DNA from: Oscillospiraceae bacterium
GTDB taxonomy: Bacteria; Bacillota; Clostridia; Oscillospirales; Acutalibacteraceae
Length of the DNA stretch: 64,000 nt
NCBI GenBank assembly: GCA_015065765.1
Contig: SVPP01000007.1
Location: 1-64,000 of the forward strand
Direction of reading: 5' to 3'
Shown: one piece after another, positions 51,451 to 60,210 of the stretch
Numbering within the stretch: the first letter of the stretch is position 1
How the letters are laid out: each line of letters begins with the position of its first letter
The notes under the pieces: model-generated
The model's input: only the letters and a program-made list of their open reading frames with translations
Told to the model about the DNA's origin: nothing
Databases searched by the model: none
Made by a program: the position numbers and the translations under genes

Positions 51451-52149
51451 ATGTTGTTCTGGATAGTTTTTGCTTTGTGTATAGCGGTCACCGCGTTTTT
51501 TACAATCAAGCGAACGGTAAATGTGAAATATTCTGACCTTGCTGTCAAGATATGTGCAAGCTCACTTTTTGTGGCAACAGCAATTGCAGCAATAATCAGT
51601 AACCCTGATGTAAATCTTACTGTCGCACTGATGGTAGTTATGGGTGGAGTTTTCGGTGTTCTCGGTGACGTTTTCATTGAATTGAAATGGCTTCAGAAAG
51701 AGGGCAACGATACATTTTTCAATCTCGGCTTCGTTACCTTTATGATTCAGCATATTATACTTGTAGCTGCTGTTTTTATCACATATCCCATGAGCCTTGT
51801 CAATGCTCTCATCTGCTTTACAGCACCGGTGGTTGTTCTTGTTGCTTCCGTGGGACTTACAAAGGTTTTCAGAATGGAAATGGGCAAATTCAAGGTGATT
51901 GCAAACGCATACGGCGCTCTTGCATCAATGACTTTTTCCGTTGGCTTTATGACAATGATAAATCACGGCATGGAGCTGTCGCAGATTCTTTTCTTTGCAG
52001 GCGGTATATCGTTTTTTGCATCCGACCTCATTCTCAGCCAGATTTTCTTTGTGAAAGGCAAATGCACAAGACTGCGTGTTGTACTTAACCACATTACATA
52101 CTACGGAGCACAGATTCTCATTGCTTCATCACTTTTCTTTATGAAATAA
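51451..52149 (+). CDS. YhhN/TMEM86-family lysoplasmalogenase-like protein
   Basis: 232 residues, eight or so membrane helices. GDVFIELKW and SFFASDLILSQIFFVKG are the conserved positions of the YhhN family, whose members hydrolyse the vinyl-ether bond of lysoplasmalogens. This fits an anaerobe, since anaerobes make plasmalogens. SD GGAGAGAGG. Monocistronic, followed by a bidirectional terminator. Confidence 0.85.
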   Translation: MLFWIVFALCIAVTAFFTIKRTVNVKYSDLAVKICASSLFVATAIAAIISNPDVNLTVALMVVMGGVFGVLGDVFIELKWLQKEGNDTFFNLGFVTFMIQHIILVAAVFITYPMSLVNALICFTAPVVVLVASVGLTKVFRMEMGKFKVIANAYGALASMTFSVGFMTMINHGMELSQILFFAGGISFFASDLILSQIFFVKGKCTRLRVVLNHITYYGAQILIASSLFFMK

Positions 52150-52172
52150 AATTTTATTATTTTAAGATGAAC

Positions 52173-52207
52173 AAAACCGCTGACAGTTTTTCACTGTCAG
52201 CGGTTTG
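52173..52207. terminator. Bidirectional terminator
   Basis: AAACCGCTGACAGT and ACTGTCAGCGGTTT are perfectly complementary around a TTTTC loop, between two convergent genes. Confidence 0.92.
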
Positions 52208-52218
52208 AATTTTATGGT

Positions 52219-53475
52219 TTATTTGAGATGCTCAGCTACATCTCTGTCAAAGTGACCTGTGTCAACGTATGTGTTCTGAGTCTGAATTTTTTCGCCCCAT
52301 TTTCGTGCGATTTCTTCGTAGGAATCAGTTTTTATCTTTGCTCTTTCAAAGCCGTCAGCGGCACCCTTCAGACACCAGTCTGATTCCCACATTCCGTGGT
52401 TTGCAGCCTTGTATGTCCACAGGAACCAGCTGTAATCATATTTCTTAAGTGATTTGAAGCAGCCTTCCCACGTTGTTTTCTGATGGGGATAAAATTCACC
52501 CATCATGAGGGGAACGGTGGGATGTAAAAATCTTGTGAGGAGAAGGAAGAATGCAAAGATGAAGTCTGAGTTGTTATAGAAATGCACCTGATAAACAACG
52601 TTTTCCCATCCTCTTGCCCATGCCCAGGGAAGTGCAAAGCCTGTCCAGATTGCTTCCATCGTGATGAGGTGGTCTTCGTCTACTGCACGGACTGTGTCAT
52701 AGAGACGAAGATAGATTGATTCGTTTTTAACTCTTCTTGTAAGTTCACCGCACTCAACATCGCACATAGGCTCGTTGAGCAGGTCATACATCGCAACTGC
52801 AGGGTTACCTTTGAAGCGAAGAGCGATTTCTGTCCACAGCTCGTCTGTAAGAACGCGGTAGTTTTCGCCCTCTTCTGTTTTTTCATAAAGTCCGCAGCTG
52901 TCACCTTTACCGCTATGGGGAGCATCACTCTGGAATCCTGGTGCTCCATGCATATCGAGTACAACATAGATGCGTCTTTTGCTGCATTCTTCCACTACCC
53001 ATTCAAGTTTTGATAAATCCCAAGCACCATTTTCGTCAAGGATCTTTGTGCCTTTATCGTCTGAATAGAAATTTCTGTACCAGAAGGGAACACGCACAGC
53101 ATTGAAGCCCATTTCCTTGATAATATCAAGGTCTGTTTCTGTTATGAAATTATCTTCATATGTATTCATCAGCTCGTACGCTTTTTCTGTGCCGAAACGG
53201 TCAATCAGTGTTTCAAGCATTTCGTGGTGGTCAGATACTTCTTCATAAGGACAGAGCCAGTCCTCCTGAATGAGCCATCCGCCAAGGTTTACACCTTTGA
53301 GAATAACTTTTTCACCCTTCTGATTGACAATGTCTGTTCCGTCTGTGGTGAGAAAATCTTCTGCAGTAAAACCGTCTGTCTGTCCTTCGGTTGTTTCGGC
53401 ATCTGAAGCGAATGCCACTGTCCCCAACTGAAAAACAAAAACTAAACTTAAAAGAATTGAAATAAATTTTTTCAT
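52219..53475 (-). CDS. Secreted GH5-family glycoside hydrolase
   Basis: 418 residues. A signal peptide (about 1-23, ending AFAS) leads into a (beta/alpha)8 barrel. GVNLGGWL near residue 64, the acid/base in YDLLNEPM and the nucleophile glutamate in LMMGEFYP are clear. Endoglucanase or exo-beta-1,3-glucanase type activity is likely. SD GGAGG. The gene stands alone before the sigma operon. Confidence 0.92.
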   Translation of the reverse strand: MKKFISILLSLVFVFQLGTVAFASDAETTEGQTDGFTAEDFLTTDGTDIVNQKGEKVILKGVNLGGWLIQEDWLCPYEEVSDHHEMLETLIDRFGTEKAYELMNTYEDNFITETDLDIIKEMGFNAVRVPFWYRNFYSDDKGTKILDENGAWDLSKLEWVVEECSKRRIYVVLDMHGAPGFQSDAPHSGKGDSCGLYEKTEEGENYRVLTDELWTEIALRFKGNPAVAMYDLLNEPMCDVECGELTRRVKNESIYLRLYDTVRAVDEDHLITMEAIWTGFALPWAWARGWENVVYQVHFYNNSDFIFAFFLLLTRFLHPTVPLMMGEFYPHQKTTWEGCFKSLKKYDYSWFLWTYKAANHGMWESDWCLKGAADGFERAKIKTDSYEEIARKWGEKIQTQNTYVDTGHFDRDVAEHLK

Positions 53476-53512
53476 TTCTACTACCTCCTTGTACTTTAAT
53501 GATAATTGTTTT

Positions 53513-54220
53513 TTAGTTTAAAGTCAAGGGAGGAGTTACCCATTCATCTAAAATATCTTTAAGTATTTCTTCTGAAAGATTATAGTTATAGGCTTTTATC
53601 GGGCCGTTTCTGTATATTCCATCTTTTTCAAAGAACATAACGCCTTCATAGTTGCCGTTTAACGGAATGAAAACTTTTTCAAAACGGAAGGTCATATTAT
53701 TTATGCTTTCGCCTTTAAGACCGTTTAAAAGCTGTGTTCCGTCACTGTTTATGTCATAATGGATTTCTATGCAATAGTTTTCTTCTTTGATTTTATCAAT
53801 GTCTTCGTTAAAAACTGCAAGTTTAAGCATGCCCCATTTTTCTTTTCGGGTTGCTTTATTTATTTCATCGATAACATCTTCGCACATTTCCTCTGTCAGA
53901 GTCTGAGGCTTGCCATTGTGATAAAAAATTATTTTCTCGGGCTTATAAAGGAAGTTGATTGAAACATCCGGAACACAGGTGGTGGATGCTCTCGTAGGGT
54001 CGGAAACAGGCTGCGTGGGCACTGTGGGTCTGTATACGGTTGCTTCGGATTCAGTTGTTGTTTCTTTTTCTGTTTTGTTTTCAGTGGTGTTTTCCTCCGT
54101 TGTTGCTTCATGCTTTGATGTGTCAGGTGTGGGACCGTTTACTTCTCTCTGTCCGCAGGCAGAAAGGAAAACTATCAGCATGAGTAATGCAGAAACTATT
54201 GTTACAAGTTTTTTCTTCAT
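53513..54220 (-). CDS. Lipoprotein, last gene of the sigma/anti-sigma operon
   Basis: 235 residues from ATG 54220 with GGAG. Lipobox LSAC in a typical lipoprotein signal peptide, then a Thr/Glu-rich low-complexity linker (about 30-80), then a domain of unknown function (about 90-235) with FYHNGKPQTLTEEMCEDV. It follows the anti-sigma gene after 15 bases, so it is co-expressed with the sigma factor. It may be the surface sensor or an effector. Confidence 0.78.
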   Translation of the reverse strand: MKKKLVTIVSALLMLIVFLSACGQREVNGPTPDTSKHEATTEENTTENKTEKETTTESEATVYRPTVPTQPVSDPTRASTTCVPDVSINFLYKPEKIIFYHNGKPQTLTEEMCEDVIDEINKATRKEKWGMLKLAVFNEDIDKIKEENYCIEIHYDINSDGTQLLNGLKGESINNMTFRFEKVFIPLNGNYEGVMFFEKDGIYRNGPIKAYNYNLSEEILKDILDEWVTPPLTLN

Positions 54221-54235
54221 AAAAGACACTCCTTT

Positions 54236-55084
54236 TTAACAGATAGTTTTTGCAATTCTCACCGCCTCTTCGTAAGATGATTCAAAAACTATTCTGTGGT
54301 TTAAATTGTTTTCTCTGTATCTGATTTCAGATAAGTTGTTTTCGCTTTCCACTGAAACATTAATACCGTTTACACTAATCACACTTTCTTCTTCGGCTTT
54401 TTCGGAAGATTTTTCGATAGTGATGCTGTAAGTTTTTTCTTTTGATTTTATTATGAGCTCTGCTTTGTTTTCTTCAAAGCGTTTATTCAAAATTTCAGCA
54501 TTTTCAAATATTTTATGAGGAAGAGAAACTCTGTCAAAGCCGTTTGCTGCGAGCAACTTCTTAAGTATACTTTCAAAGCTCTCTTCGGGCGCGATGGTTG
54601 AAAAGCCTTTGTCGCTAGTGGGAGCTTTTGTTGTTTCTTCTTTTGAAGTAGGAGCAGGCCTTGTTTCTGTGGGTACATCATCAGCAGACAGCTTTTCTGT
54701 AACGGATGCGTTCTCAGTGCTGCTTTTTGTTGTTGTGTTTTTCGGAATGGTAGTTGTTTCTTTTTCGGTTTCACTTGTTGATGAGGCAACAATTCCGTTG
54801 TCATCGTTTCTTCTGTCAGTCAGTTTCGGGATAACTGCGGCGATTACAAAAATCAGTACTGCAGCTGCGGCAACAAAAGATGCAATTCTGACATATGAAA
54901 ACTTATTTTTCTTCGGTGCGCTTTCTTTTTCTTTGAGAGCGTCGAGGCAGTATTCAATCAGATCTGCATCCATTTCGCTCTCGTCTTTAATCAGTTCTTC
55001 TTCAATAGTTTTTTCGAGTTCTTCTTTTGATAAGTCCGTGCTTTTATCTTTAAGGAGCTTTATGATATCTGAAGATTTTATCAT
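54236..55084 (-). CDS. Probable anti-sigma factor
   Basis: 282 residues from ATG 55084 (AAGG nine bases upstream). The N-terminal 60 residues are acidic and helical, as in sigma-binding domains. One membrane helix (VRIASFVAAAAVLIFVIAAV) follows, then a Ser/Thr/Glu-rich linker (about 95-160), then a C-terminal outer domain. No conserved zinc (ZAS) motif is seen. The gene lies directly after the sigma gene, as anti-sigma factors do. Release signal unknown. Confidence 0.72.
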   Translation of the reverse strand: MIKSSDIIKLLKDKSTDLSKEELEKTIEEELIKDESEMDADLIEYCLDALKEKESAPKKNKFSYVRIASFVAAAAVLIFVIAAVIPKLTDRRNDDNGIVASSTSETEKETTTIPKNTTTKSSTENASVTEKLSADDVPTETRPAPTSKEETTKAPTSDKGFSTIAPEESFESILKKLLAANGFDRVSLPHKIFENAEILNKRFEENKAELIIKSKEKTYSITIEKSSEKAEEESVISVNGINVSVESENNLSEIRYRENNLNHRIVFESSYEEAVRIAKTIC

Positions 55085-55127
55085 TTCAATCATCCTTCAC
55101 TTATATAGTCTGAAAAATTAAAAAATG

Positions 55128-55643
55128 TTACGTGGTAAATTTTTTTATTTCTTTAATTATTTTTCTTTTAAGTCTGAAAACCTGTTGTCTTAGAGCATTT
55201 TCGGAAATGTTCATCTGTTTTGCAAGCTCTTTTTGTCTGATTTTCTTTATGTAAAAATCTTCAATGAGTTTTTTCTCACTGTCTGTAAGAGTGCTGAGAA
55301 TTTTTTCAAGATGTTTTTCTGTTTCTTCCTCTGAGATTTCCTCTGTGAGTGAAAAATCAAAACCGGTACTTTCATTCACATCGTCAAGGGATACAACTGT
55401 CTTTCGCTTTTTTTCTTCTGTTTTATAGATGTCATTGATTTTGTTGAGAGCAATTTTTGTGAGATATGCTTTGGGATAAGTGATTTCTTTTTCGTCTTCA
55501 AGTGCCTTCAATAAAACGAGGAAAACTTCCTGAATACAGTCATCTGTATAATCGGGCAGGCTTTGCAGTTTGTATTCGCAGAATTTTCTGATGTACGGTT
55601 CGTGCTCCCGCCACAGGCTTTCTGCCAGGTTTTTCTTTTCCAT
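55128..55643 (-). CDS. ECF-type RNA polymerase sigma factor
   Basis: 171 residues. Region 2 (about 10-75) has DDCIQEVFLVLLKAL and YPKAYLTKIALNKIND; region 4 (about 115-165) has a classic helix-turn-helix in RQKELAKQMNISENALRQQ. ECF size and absence of region 3 fit. Start ATG 55643 with GGGGTGAA; an upstream frame without SD is excluded. It presumably drives its own operon and is held in check by the next gene's product. Confidence 0.9.
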   Translation of the reverse strand: MEKKNLAESLWREHEPYIRKFCEYKLQSLPDYTDDCIQEVFLVLLKALEDEKEITYPKAYLTKIALNKINDIYKTEEKKRKTVVSLDDVNESTGFDFSLTEEISEEETEKHLEKILSTLTDSEKKLIEDFYIKKIRQKELAKQMNISENALRQQVFRLKRKIIKEIKKFTT

Positions 55644-55664
55644 TTCTTCACCCCTTATATTTTT

Positions 55665-55693
55665 AAAATAGCTGTTTTTTGGAAGTTTGTCAA
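55665..55693 (-). promoter_or_regulatory. Promoter of the sigma operon
   Basis: On the minus strand TTGACA (55693-55688) and TATTTT (55670-55665) with a 17-base spacer, before the sigma gene. A hairpin with AGACCTTTT/AAAAGGTCT (55720-55750) lies further upstream. Confidence 0.6.
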
Positions 55694-55768
55694 CTCTCCC
55701 GGTTGAAAAGCTTGTCAATAGACCTTTTTAGTAAAGTCCCGAAAAGGTCTCTTTTCTCATGTTTCTGA

Positions 55769-55823
55769 TTGAAAAATACGGAAAACTGCTCTACACTAAA
55801 AAACGTAAACGAACATTTGTTCG
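55769..55823 (+). promoter_or_regulatory. Promoter with perfect LexA (SOS) box for the phage-derived cassette
   Basis: TTGAAA (55769-55774) and TACACT (55792-55797) with a 17-base spacer. Downstream, 55810-55823 reads CGAACATTTGTTCG, a palindrome with a two-base centre that differs at one base from the Bacillus SOS box CGAACATATGTTCG. The box would occupy the start site region. Confidence 0.85.
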
Positions 55824-55853
55824 GTTACAAAATGAGAAAGGAGAATAATAAAT

Positions 55854-56474
55854 TTGGCAAAAAAATCTGAAAAATTAACACATTTTTCTACAGAAGAGCT
55901 GCTTTCAGCTCACAGACAGTTTGATACCCTTTATGACGAAAACATCGAATCTCCGAGGGAATACCTTGAGAGAAAAAGAAACCGCGATATGCACAAGCTT
56001 ATCCTTTGCATAATGGAGAATGAGCTTGATACGGTAAAGAGTGATATTTTCGCGAGGGTGTTTTTTTACGGCGAAAAATTTTCCGATGTTGCAGAAAAGA
56101 CCGGCCTTTCACAAGCGTCAGTTTATAAGCATTATGACAAGGCTGTGAAAAAAATAGGCAAAGCTCTGAAATATGTAATGCTTTATCAGGATGTGTGCAC
56201 ACGCGACATAATGATGCCTCTGCAGAGAATGAGGGACAGTGCTTTTTTAGCTTCCGGAAGAGTTTATCCTCATGCTTTTGCACTGCGTCTTTCAAGACTT
56301 ATGGAAAAAGAAAACGTAGGAAAAGACAAATTGTGTGAAACCCTTGTTCTGGACAGAAACCGTTTCGGAAAAATTTTCTGCGGGAAGCTTGAACCTGTTG
56401 CCGGAGAAATTGTGTTGCTTTCAGGCTTTTTTGGCGTTTCTACCGATTACATTTTAAAGGGGGATTTGACTTGA
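55854..56474 (+). CDS. Phage-type regulator with sigma-70 region 4-like and XRE-like HTH
   Basis: 206 residues. A sigma region 4-like HTH is at about 68-95 (YGEKFSDVAEKTGLSQASVYK), and a second HTH or XRE-like region is at about 165-200 (LCETLVLDRNRFGKIFCGKL, then FFGVSTDYIL). This resembles late-gene activators of Firmicutes phages. The start is TTG 55854, with GGAG about 10 bases upstream. It is first in the SOS-controlled cassette and may amplify expression of the lysis genes. Exact family uncertain. Confidence 0.65.
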   Translation: MAKKSEKLTHFSTEELLSAHRQFDTLYDENIESPREYLERKRNRDMHKLILCIMENELDTVKSDIFARVFFYGEKFSDVAEKTGLSQASVYKHYDKAVKKIGKALKYVMLYQDVCTRDIMMPLQRMRDSAFLASGRVYPHAFALRLSRLMEKENVGKDKLCETLVLDRNRFGKIFCGKLEPVAGEIVLLSGFFGVSTDYILKGDLT

Positions 56475-56686
56475 CAAAAACACTCAGAGAACTCGGCGAG
56501 GAATATCTGGAAGAGATTGAAATACTTGACGAAAAAATTGAAAGATACCGCAAAAGACTCAAGAAGGCTTTTGAAGAGACCAACAGCGATGAGATTTTCA
56601 CCGTTCAGAGACTGCTGCGTGTTTTTTACAAGCAAAGGTACGAGATGATGGAAACAGCCCGTACACTTCTTAATTATTACTCCTGA
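56471..56686 (+). CDS. Small coiled-coil protein of the phage cassette
   Basis: 71 residues. Start TTG 56471 with AAAGGGGG; four-base overlap with the upstream gene. The sequence is a single charged coiled coil (LGEEYLEEIEILDEKIERYR, then RKRLKKAFEETNSDEI). No function recognised; it may bind the preceding regulator. Confidence 0.6.
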   Translation: MTKTLRELGEEYLEEIEILDEKIERYRKRLKKAFEETNSDEIFTVQRLLRVFYKQRYEMMETARTLLNYYS

Positions 56687-56703
56687 GGCGGAAAGGAAAT
56701 TTA

Positions 56704-58284
56704 ATGAAAGACATAGTAATCACCATGAATTCTTCAGGTGGATTTGATGTTCCATCAGATATGGGAAGAATTGAAGAATATTGTGCAAAGCGTTTGAAAA
56801 TAAAGCTTGATGCAAGCTTTATCATGCCTGAAATTAAATATTATACACTAAGCTTTGAACCTTATTCTCTGTCGAGAAAAATTATTACCGAAAACATTTA
56901 CAGAGATTCTGATGATGACAGCGGTATGTTTTTTTACGGCGGATATCTTTATTGTCCCATATATGATTACATAGCAGTATCACCAAAGGTTATGGTGCAG
57001 ATTGATGCTTATGAAACAGATGAAGCAGGTAATGTTACAACAATTATCAAATCAGGAATTTTCACCCTTGAGTTTGCACCTTCGCTCACCGGAGAAGGTG
57101 TAATGCTTGAAACGGTAAGACCTGATGTGAAGTTCATAGAAAAGGTTAATAATGCTGTTGCTGAAAACCTGAAAACACAGATAATTGATGGTGCAAATCT
57201 TAAGGATTTGTCTGTAGACAGCAGAAAAATTGCACCCTGGTCTATTTCAAATGGTCATCTGCAGGACAGCTGTGTTTCAGGAACGAACATCAGATCAAAT
57301 GCGGTAACGACAGACTGTATTGACGATGAAGCTATAACAACGGAAAAACTTGATGATGATTGTGTTACAAGCGTAAAACTTGCTGACGGTGCCGTAACAA
57401 CGGATAAAATCGGTGACAAGAATATAACAGCGGCAAAGCTTGCAGATGGTTCTGTTTCAAATACAAAACTTGCCAATTATTCTGTAGGCGAAACAAAACT
57501 TCGTCCTCTTACTGTTTCAACTTCCAAGCTGGCAAACAAGGCTGTAACTCCCGCAAAGCTTGACAGAACATATCTTACAGAACATCAGAGTCTTGACGGC
57601 TATGCTACAGAGGATTGGGTTAAAAATCAGAAGTATCTTACGGAGCATGTAAATCTTGACGGGTATGCTACGGAAAACTGGGTTGAAAACCAGGGATATC
57701 TCAAGGAGTACCAGAGCCTTGACGGTTATGCAACAGAAAAATGGGTAAATGAACAAAACTTTATTACTGATGCTGATTCGTTCATCAGGAAAGAAGAGCT
57801 TCCCTCGAAACTAAGCGACATGGAAAACGATATTGCAGTGTCGTTTATTGCACAGATTCTTACAGAGACAGAAAAGGAAATCGCAAGAAAAAATATTGAC
57901 GCTGTCAAAGCACAGGATGGCAAAGGTCTCACGTCAAACGATTTTACTGATGCAGATAAGCAGAAGCTTGATTCTTCTCTTACGGAGCATCAGGATATTT
58001 CTATGAAAGCAGATGTTTCATCGCTTTCATCTGTAGCTTTTTCAGGTTCATATAAAGATCTTGCAGATTTACCTGAAGATTGTGGTTTCAGCGAAGAACT
58101 CAAAGAGAATTATGACAGTGCATACAATCATGCTCTTTCTTCTCATGCGCCTGAAAATGCAGAAGCAAATATTGTTGACGGAGCAGAGGTAAACGGAAAA
58201 TCTGCGGAAATAAAAGAAAAGAAAATTATATTTTCGGTTCTTGATTTTGTAAGTGAAGAGCCGTTATTTATGGAGGTGTATTAA
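56704..58284 (+). CDS. Phage tail fibre / receptor-binding protein with tandem repeats
   Basis: 526 residues. The N-terminal 160 residues look like a BppU-type baseplate/tail-attachment domain (ITMNSSGGFDVPSDMG). Then decapeptide repeats of the type VTTDKIGDKN, ITAAKLADGS (about 200-290), three 21-residue repeats (about 291-353) with LDGYATE.WV, and a helical C-terminus with an ADVSSLSSVAFSGSYKDL segment. Such repeats form trimeric fibres. SD GGAAAGGA lies before the ATG. A tail fibre without any tail genes is unusual. Confidence 0.78.
   Translation: MKDIVITMNSSGGFDVPSDMGRIEEYCAKRLKIKLDASFIMPEIKYYTLSFEPYSLSRKIITENIYRDSDDDSGMFFYGGYLYCPIYDYIAVSPKVMVQIDAYETDEAGNVTTIIKSGIFTLEFAPSLTGEGVMLETVRPDVKFIEKVNNAVAENLKTQIIDGANLKDLSVDSRKIAPWSISNGHLQDSCVSGTNIRSNAVTTDCIDDEAITTEKLDDDCVTSVKLADGAVTTDKIGDKNITAAKLADGSVSNTKLANYSVGETKLRPLTVSTSKLANKAVTPAKLDRTYLTEHQSLDGYATEDWVKNQKYLTEHVNLDGYATENWVENQGYLKEYQSLDGYATEKWVNEQNFITDADSFIRKEELPSKLSDMENDIAVSFIAQILTETEKEIARKNIDAVKAQDGKGLTSNDFTDADKQKLDSSLTEHQDISMKADVSSLSSVAFSGSYKDLADLPEDCGFSEELKENYDSAYNHALSSHAPENAEANIVDGAEVNGKSAEIKEKKIIFSVLDFVSEEPLFMEVY
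57304..57573 (+). repeat. Nine decapeptide (30-bp) repeats in the fibre gene
   Basis: Nine consecutive 10-codon units of the pattern (V/I)(T/S)xxKL(A/D)xxx fill exactly 270 bp, from VTTDCIDDEA to VTPAKLDRTY. Two more degenerate units appear just upstream. This likely builds a fibre shaft by beta turns. Confidence 0.8.
57574..57762 (+). repeat. Three 21-codon (63-bp) repeats in the fibre gene
   Basis: Units at 57574-57636, 57637-57699 and 57700-57762 each encode L-(T/K)-E-(H/Y)-x-x-LDGYATExWVxxQ-x-(Y/F). They follow directly on the decapeptide array. Confidence 0.85.
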
Positions 58285-59849
58285 TGCTTGTTTATAGTCT
58301 GAATGATTCAGGTGATGCCTATACAGTGACAGACCTTTTGGATTTTACAACAGAAAAAGTTGTGATTCCGGATGAGCATGAAGGTCTTCCTGTTACTGAG
58401 GTTACAGCTTTTTTTGGTGCAGCAGAAAATTTGAAAGAAATAATTTTCGGAAACAATGTCAGAATTACAGATTATGATGTTCTGAATTTTCCTTCGCTTG
58501 AAAGAGTTTTTTTCGGCAGAAGCATTGAAACTGTCAGCGGTCCCTTTGAAAATGCAGAAAACCTGGCTCACATTTATTACAGCGGTACAGAGGAAGAGTG
58601 GCAGAATGTACGCATTTACTTCACCGATGCGGCGGTAGAAAACTATGAGAAAGCCGAAAAACATTTTGGTATTCTTGGTAAAGCATCGTTTCTCACTTTT
58701 GAAGATGAAACAATTTTCCCGTATACACATTGGGATTGCGTCAAGGGAAAACCCGAAACTACAGATGCAAGAAAAATTTCCTTTGATAATAGCACTAGTG
58801 GTCTTAAAGCAGAGAATGTGAAAGAAGCTATCGACGAGCTCAATTCAAAGCATTTTGACGTAACTGCAATCGATTCATGGGAAACGCTTCTGTATCTTGT
58901 GCGTTCGGGAAGAGCAGGAGATTTTGTGCATGTGGGAGATCAGTTTGTGTCAACAAAGGATGGCAGCGAGATAGTCTGGGATGTAATAGGAATCGATCAG
59001 GACATACCGGCAGATGAAGATAAAAAACATTCACTTACTCTTCAGATGAGGGACTGCTATGTTAATATGCCTTTCTCCGTTCCGGAAGGATCTTATTTTA
59101 CAGTGAGCGAACTTACTGCCGGTGAATACTATATTGAAATGACAAATTATGATTCACCCTCGAAGTTTTATTCTTTTACCCTCAATGAAAACCTTCCTCG
59201 TGGAGGCATCATAAGGATTTGTGATAATATGGTTTATCTTTATTCTTCGCGAAGATCTGTATCACATGCATCATTTACGTTAGATTCAGTTTCAGACAGC
59301 GAGGAAGGACTAACAGGTGAAAAACTCGGCTCGGGCAATATTATGTTGCATTCGGAAATGGGAAATATGGACTATAGTCAATCCGATATAAGAAAATGGC
59401 TTAATTCCTCCGAGAAAGACTGGTGGTCAATGAGCAACGATTATTCGTTGGCACCGCTTGATTATATGTCTGTTTCTGGATTCTGTACAGGCATGGATGA
59501 GGACTTTCTCGCGGCGGTAAATCCCGTGAAAAAGAGAACGGTTCTTTCTGATGGCAGTGAAATAATAACGGAGGATAAGTTTTTCCTTATATCCTCTGAA
59601 GAGGTTTTTGCAGAAGGCGAAAATGCTTATGAGTACTATAGAGAAAATTCATCCTACACAAGTCCTGATAAAAGCAGTGATGCATGTAGAATAAAAAATC
59701 TTGAGCACTCTCCACGTCATTGGTGGCTGAGAAATTCTGCATACGGTGACGATGGTCTGATGAGAGTGTTGACTGACGGTGCAGTAGGTTCAGTTAAGGT
59801 GAAAAAAGTTCTCGCATACGGCATATCACCTGCGTGCTGTATTTGTTAA
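58284..59849 (+). CDS. DUF6273-type putative receptor-binding protein with LRR-like N-terminus
   Basis: 521 residues. Residues 1-120 look like a BspA/LRR_5 solenoid (VVIPDEHEGLPVTEVTAFFG). A helical link with a NSTSGLKAENVKEAIDELNS element, typical of phage tail proteins, follows. The C-terminal 250 residues carry DUF6273-like phrases DIRKWLNSSEKDWW and RHWWLRNSAYG. This fold is lectin-like and is often the binding domain of phage or surface proteins. The gene overlaps the fibre gene by one base. It may recognise a glycan on the target. Confidence 0.72.
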   Translation: MLVYSLNDSGDAYTVTDLLDFTTEKVVIPDEHEGLPVTEVTAFFGAAENLKEIIFGNNVRITDYDVLNFPSLERVFFGRSIETVSGPFENAENLAHIYYSGTEEEWQNVRIYFTDAAVENYEKAEKHFGILGKASFLTFEDETIFPYTHWDCVKGKPETTDARKISFDNSTSGLKAENVKEAIDELNSKHFDVTAIDSWETLLYLVRSGRAGDFVHVGDQFVSTKDGSEIVWDVIGIDQDIPADEDKKHSLTLQMRDCYVNMPFSVPEGSYFTVSELTAGEYYIEMTNYDSPSKFYSFTLNENLPRGGIIRICDNMVYLYSSRRSVSHASFTLDSVSDSEEGLTGEKLGSGNIMLHSEMGNMDYSQSDIRKWLNSSEKDWWSMSNDYSLAPLDYMSVSGFCTGMDEDFLAAVNPVKKRTVLSDGSEIITEDKFFLISSEEVFAEGENAYEYYRENSSYTSPDKSSDACRIKNLEHSPRHWWLRNSAYGDDGLMRVLTDGAVGSVKVKKVLAYGISPACCIC

Positions 59850-59860
59850 GGGGGTTCTGT

Positions 59861-60010
59861 ATGATAAAGGTTAAATCTGTTTTGCAGCAGTTGATAGAAG
59901 AGAGGAAGAAAAACGCTGTCCTTTCAGTTCGGATTGAAAAGCTTATGTCAGATGTGGACTATGTTGCAATGATGTGTGATATTTCACTTGAGGAGGAAGA
60001 GGATGAGTAA
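59861..60010 (+). CDS. Small phage-cassette protein
   Basis: 49 residues from ATG 59861 with AAGGGGG. MIKVKSVLQQLIEERKKNAV begins a helical, acidic-tailed protein (LEEEEDE). It overlaps the next gene by eight bases. Position before XkdX is where a small tail-associated protein is found in many phages. Function unknown. Confidence 0.7.
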   Translation: MIKVKSVLQQLIEERKKNAVLSVRIEKLMSDVDYVAMMCDISLEEEEDE

Positions 60011-60143
60011 AAAATATGAAAAAGTAAAAAAATATTTTGAAGATGGCTTGTGGAAAGAAGAAAGAGTTACAAATGCGGTTCTTAAAGGCTGGATTACAGT
60101 TGAAGAATTCAGAGAGATTACGGGGGTAATTTATGATATTTAA
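60003..60143 (+). CDS. XkdX-family phage protein
   Basis: 46 residues. KVKKYFEDGLWKEERVTNAV, then KGWITVEEFREITG, is the conserved XkdX pattern (K-x-Y-x-G-L-W ... V-x-x-G-x-I-T-x-E-E-F). It lies just before the holin genes in PBSX-like phages. SD GAGGAGG lies in the upstream gene. Confidence 0.88.
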   Translation: MSKKYEKVKKYFEDGLWKEERVTNAVLKGWITVEEFREITGVIYDI

Positions 60144-60210
60144 TCTGATGAATGTATTTTCCATGTATGCCGCGTTCATTTATTTTCTTCTGATAGGAGC
60201 CTTCGCATGA
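60133..60210 (+). CDS. 25-residue membrane peptide
   Basis: ATG 60133, SD GGGGG, encodes MIFNLMNVFSMYAAFIYFLL, then IGAFA: one membrane helix, nothing else. It overlaps XkdX upstream and the next gene by four bases (ATGA), so it is probably translated. It is in the place of a small holin or lysis regulator. No homologue recognised. Confidence 0.6.
   Translation: MIFNLMNVFSMYAAFIYFLLIGAFA

Noticed and set aside
57304-57762. CRISPR-like array
   Set aside because: The periodic repeats are in frame, without spacers, and encode fibre protein motifs.
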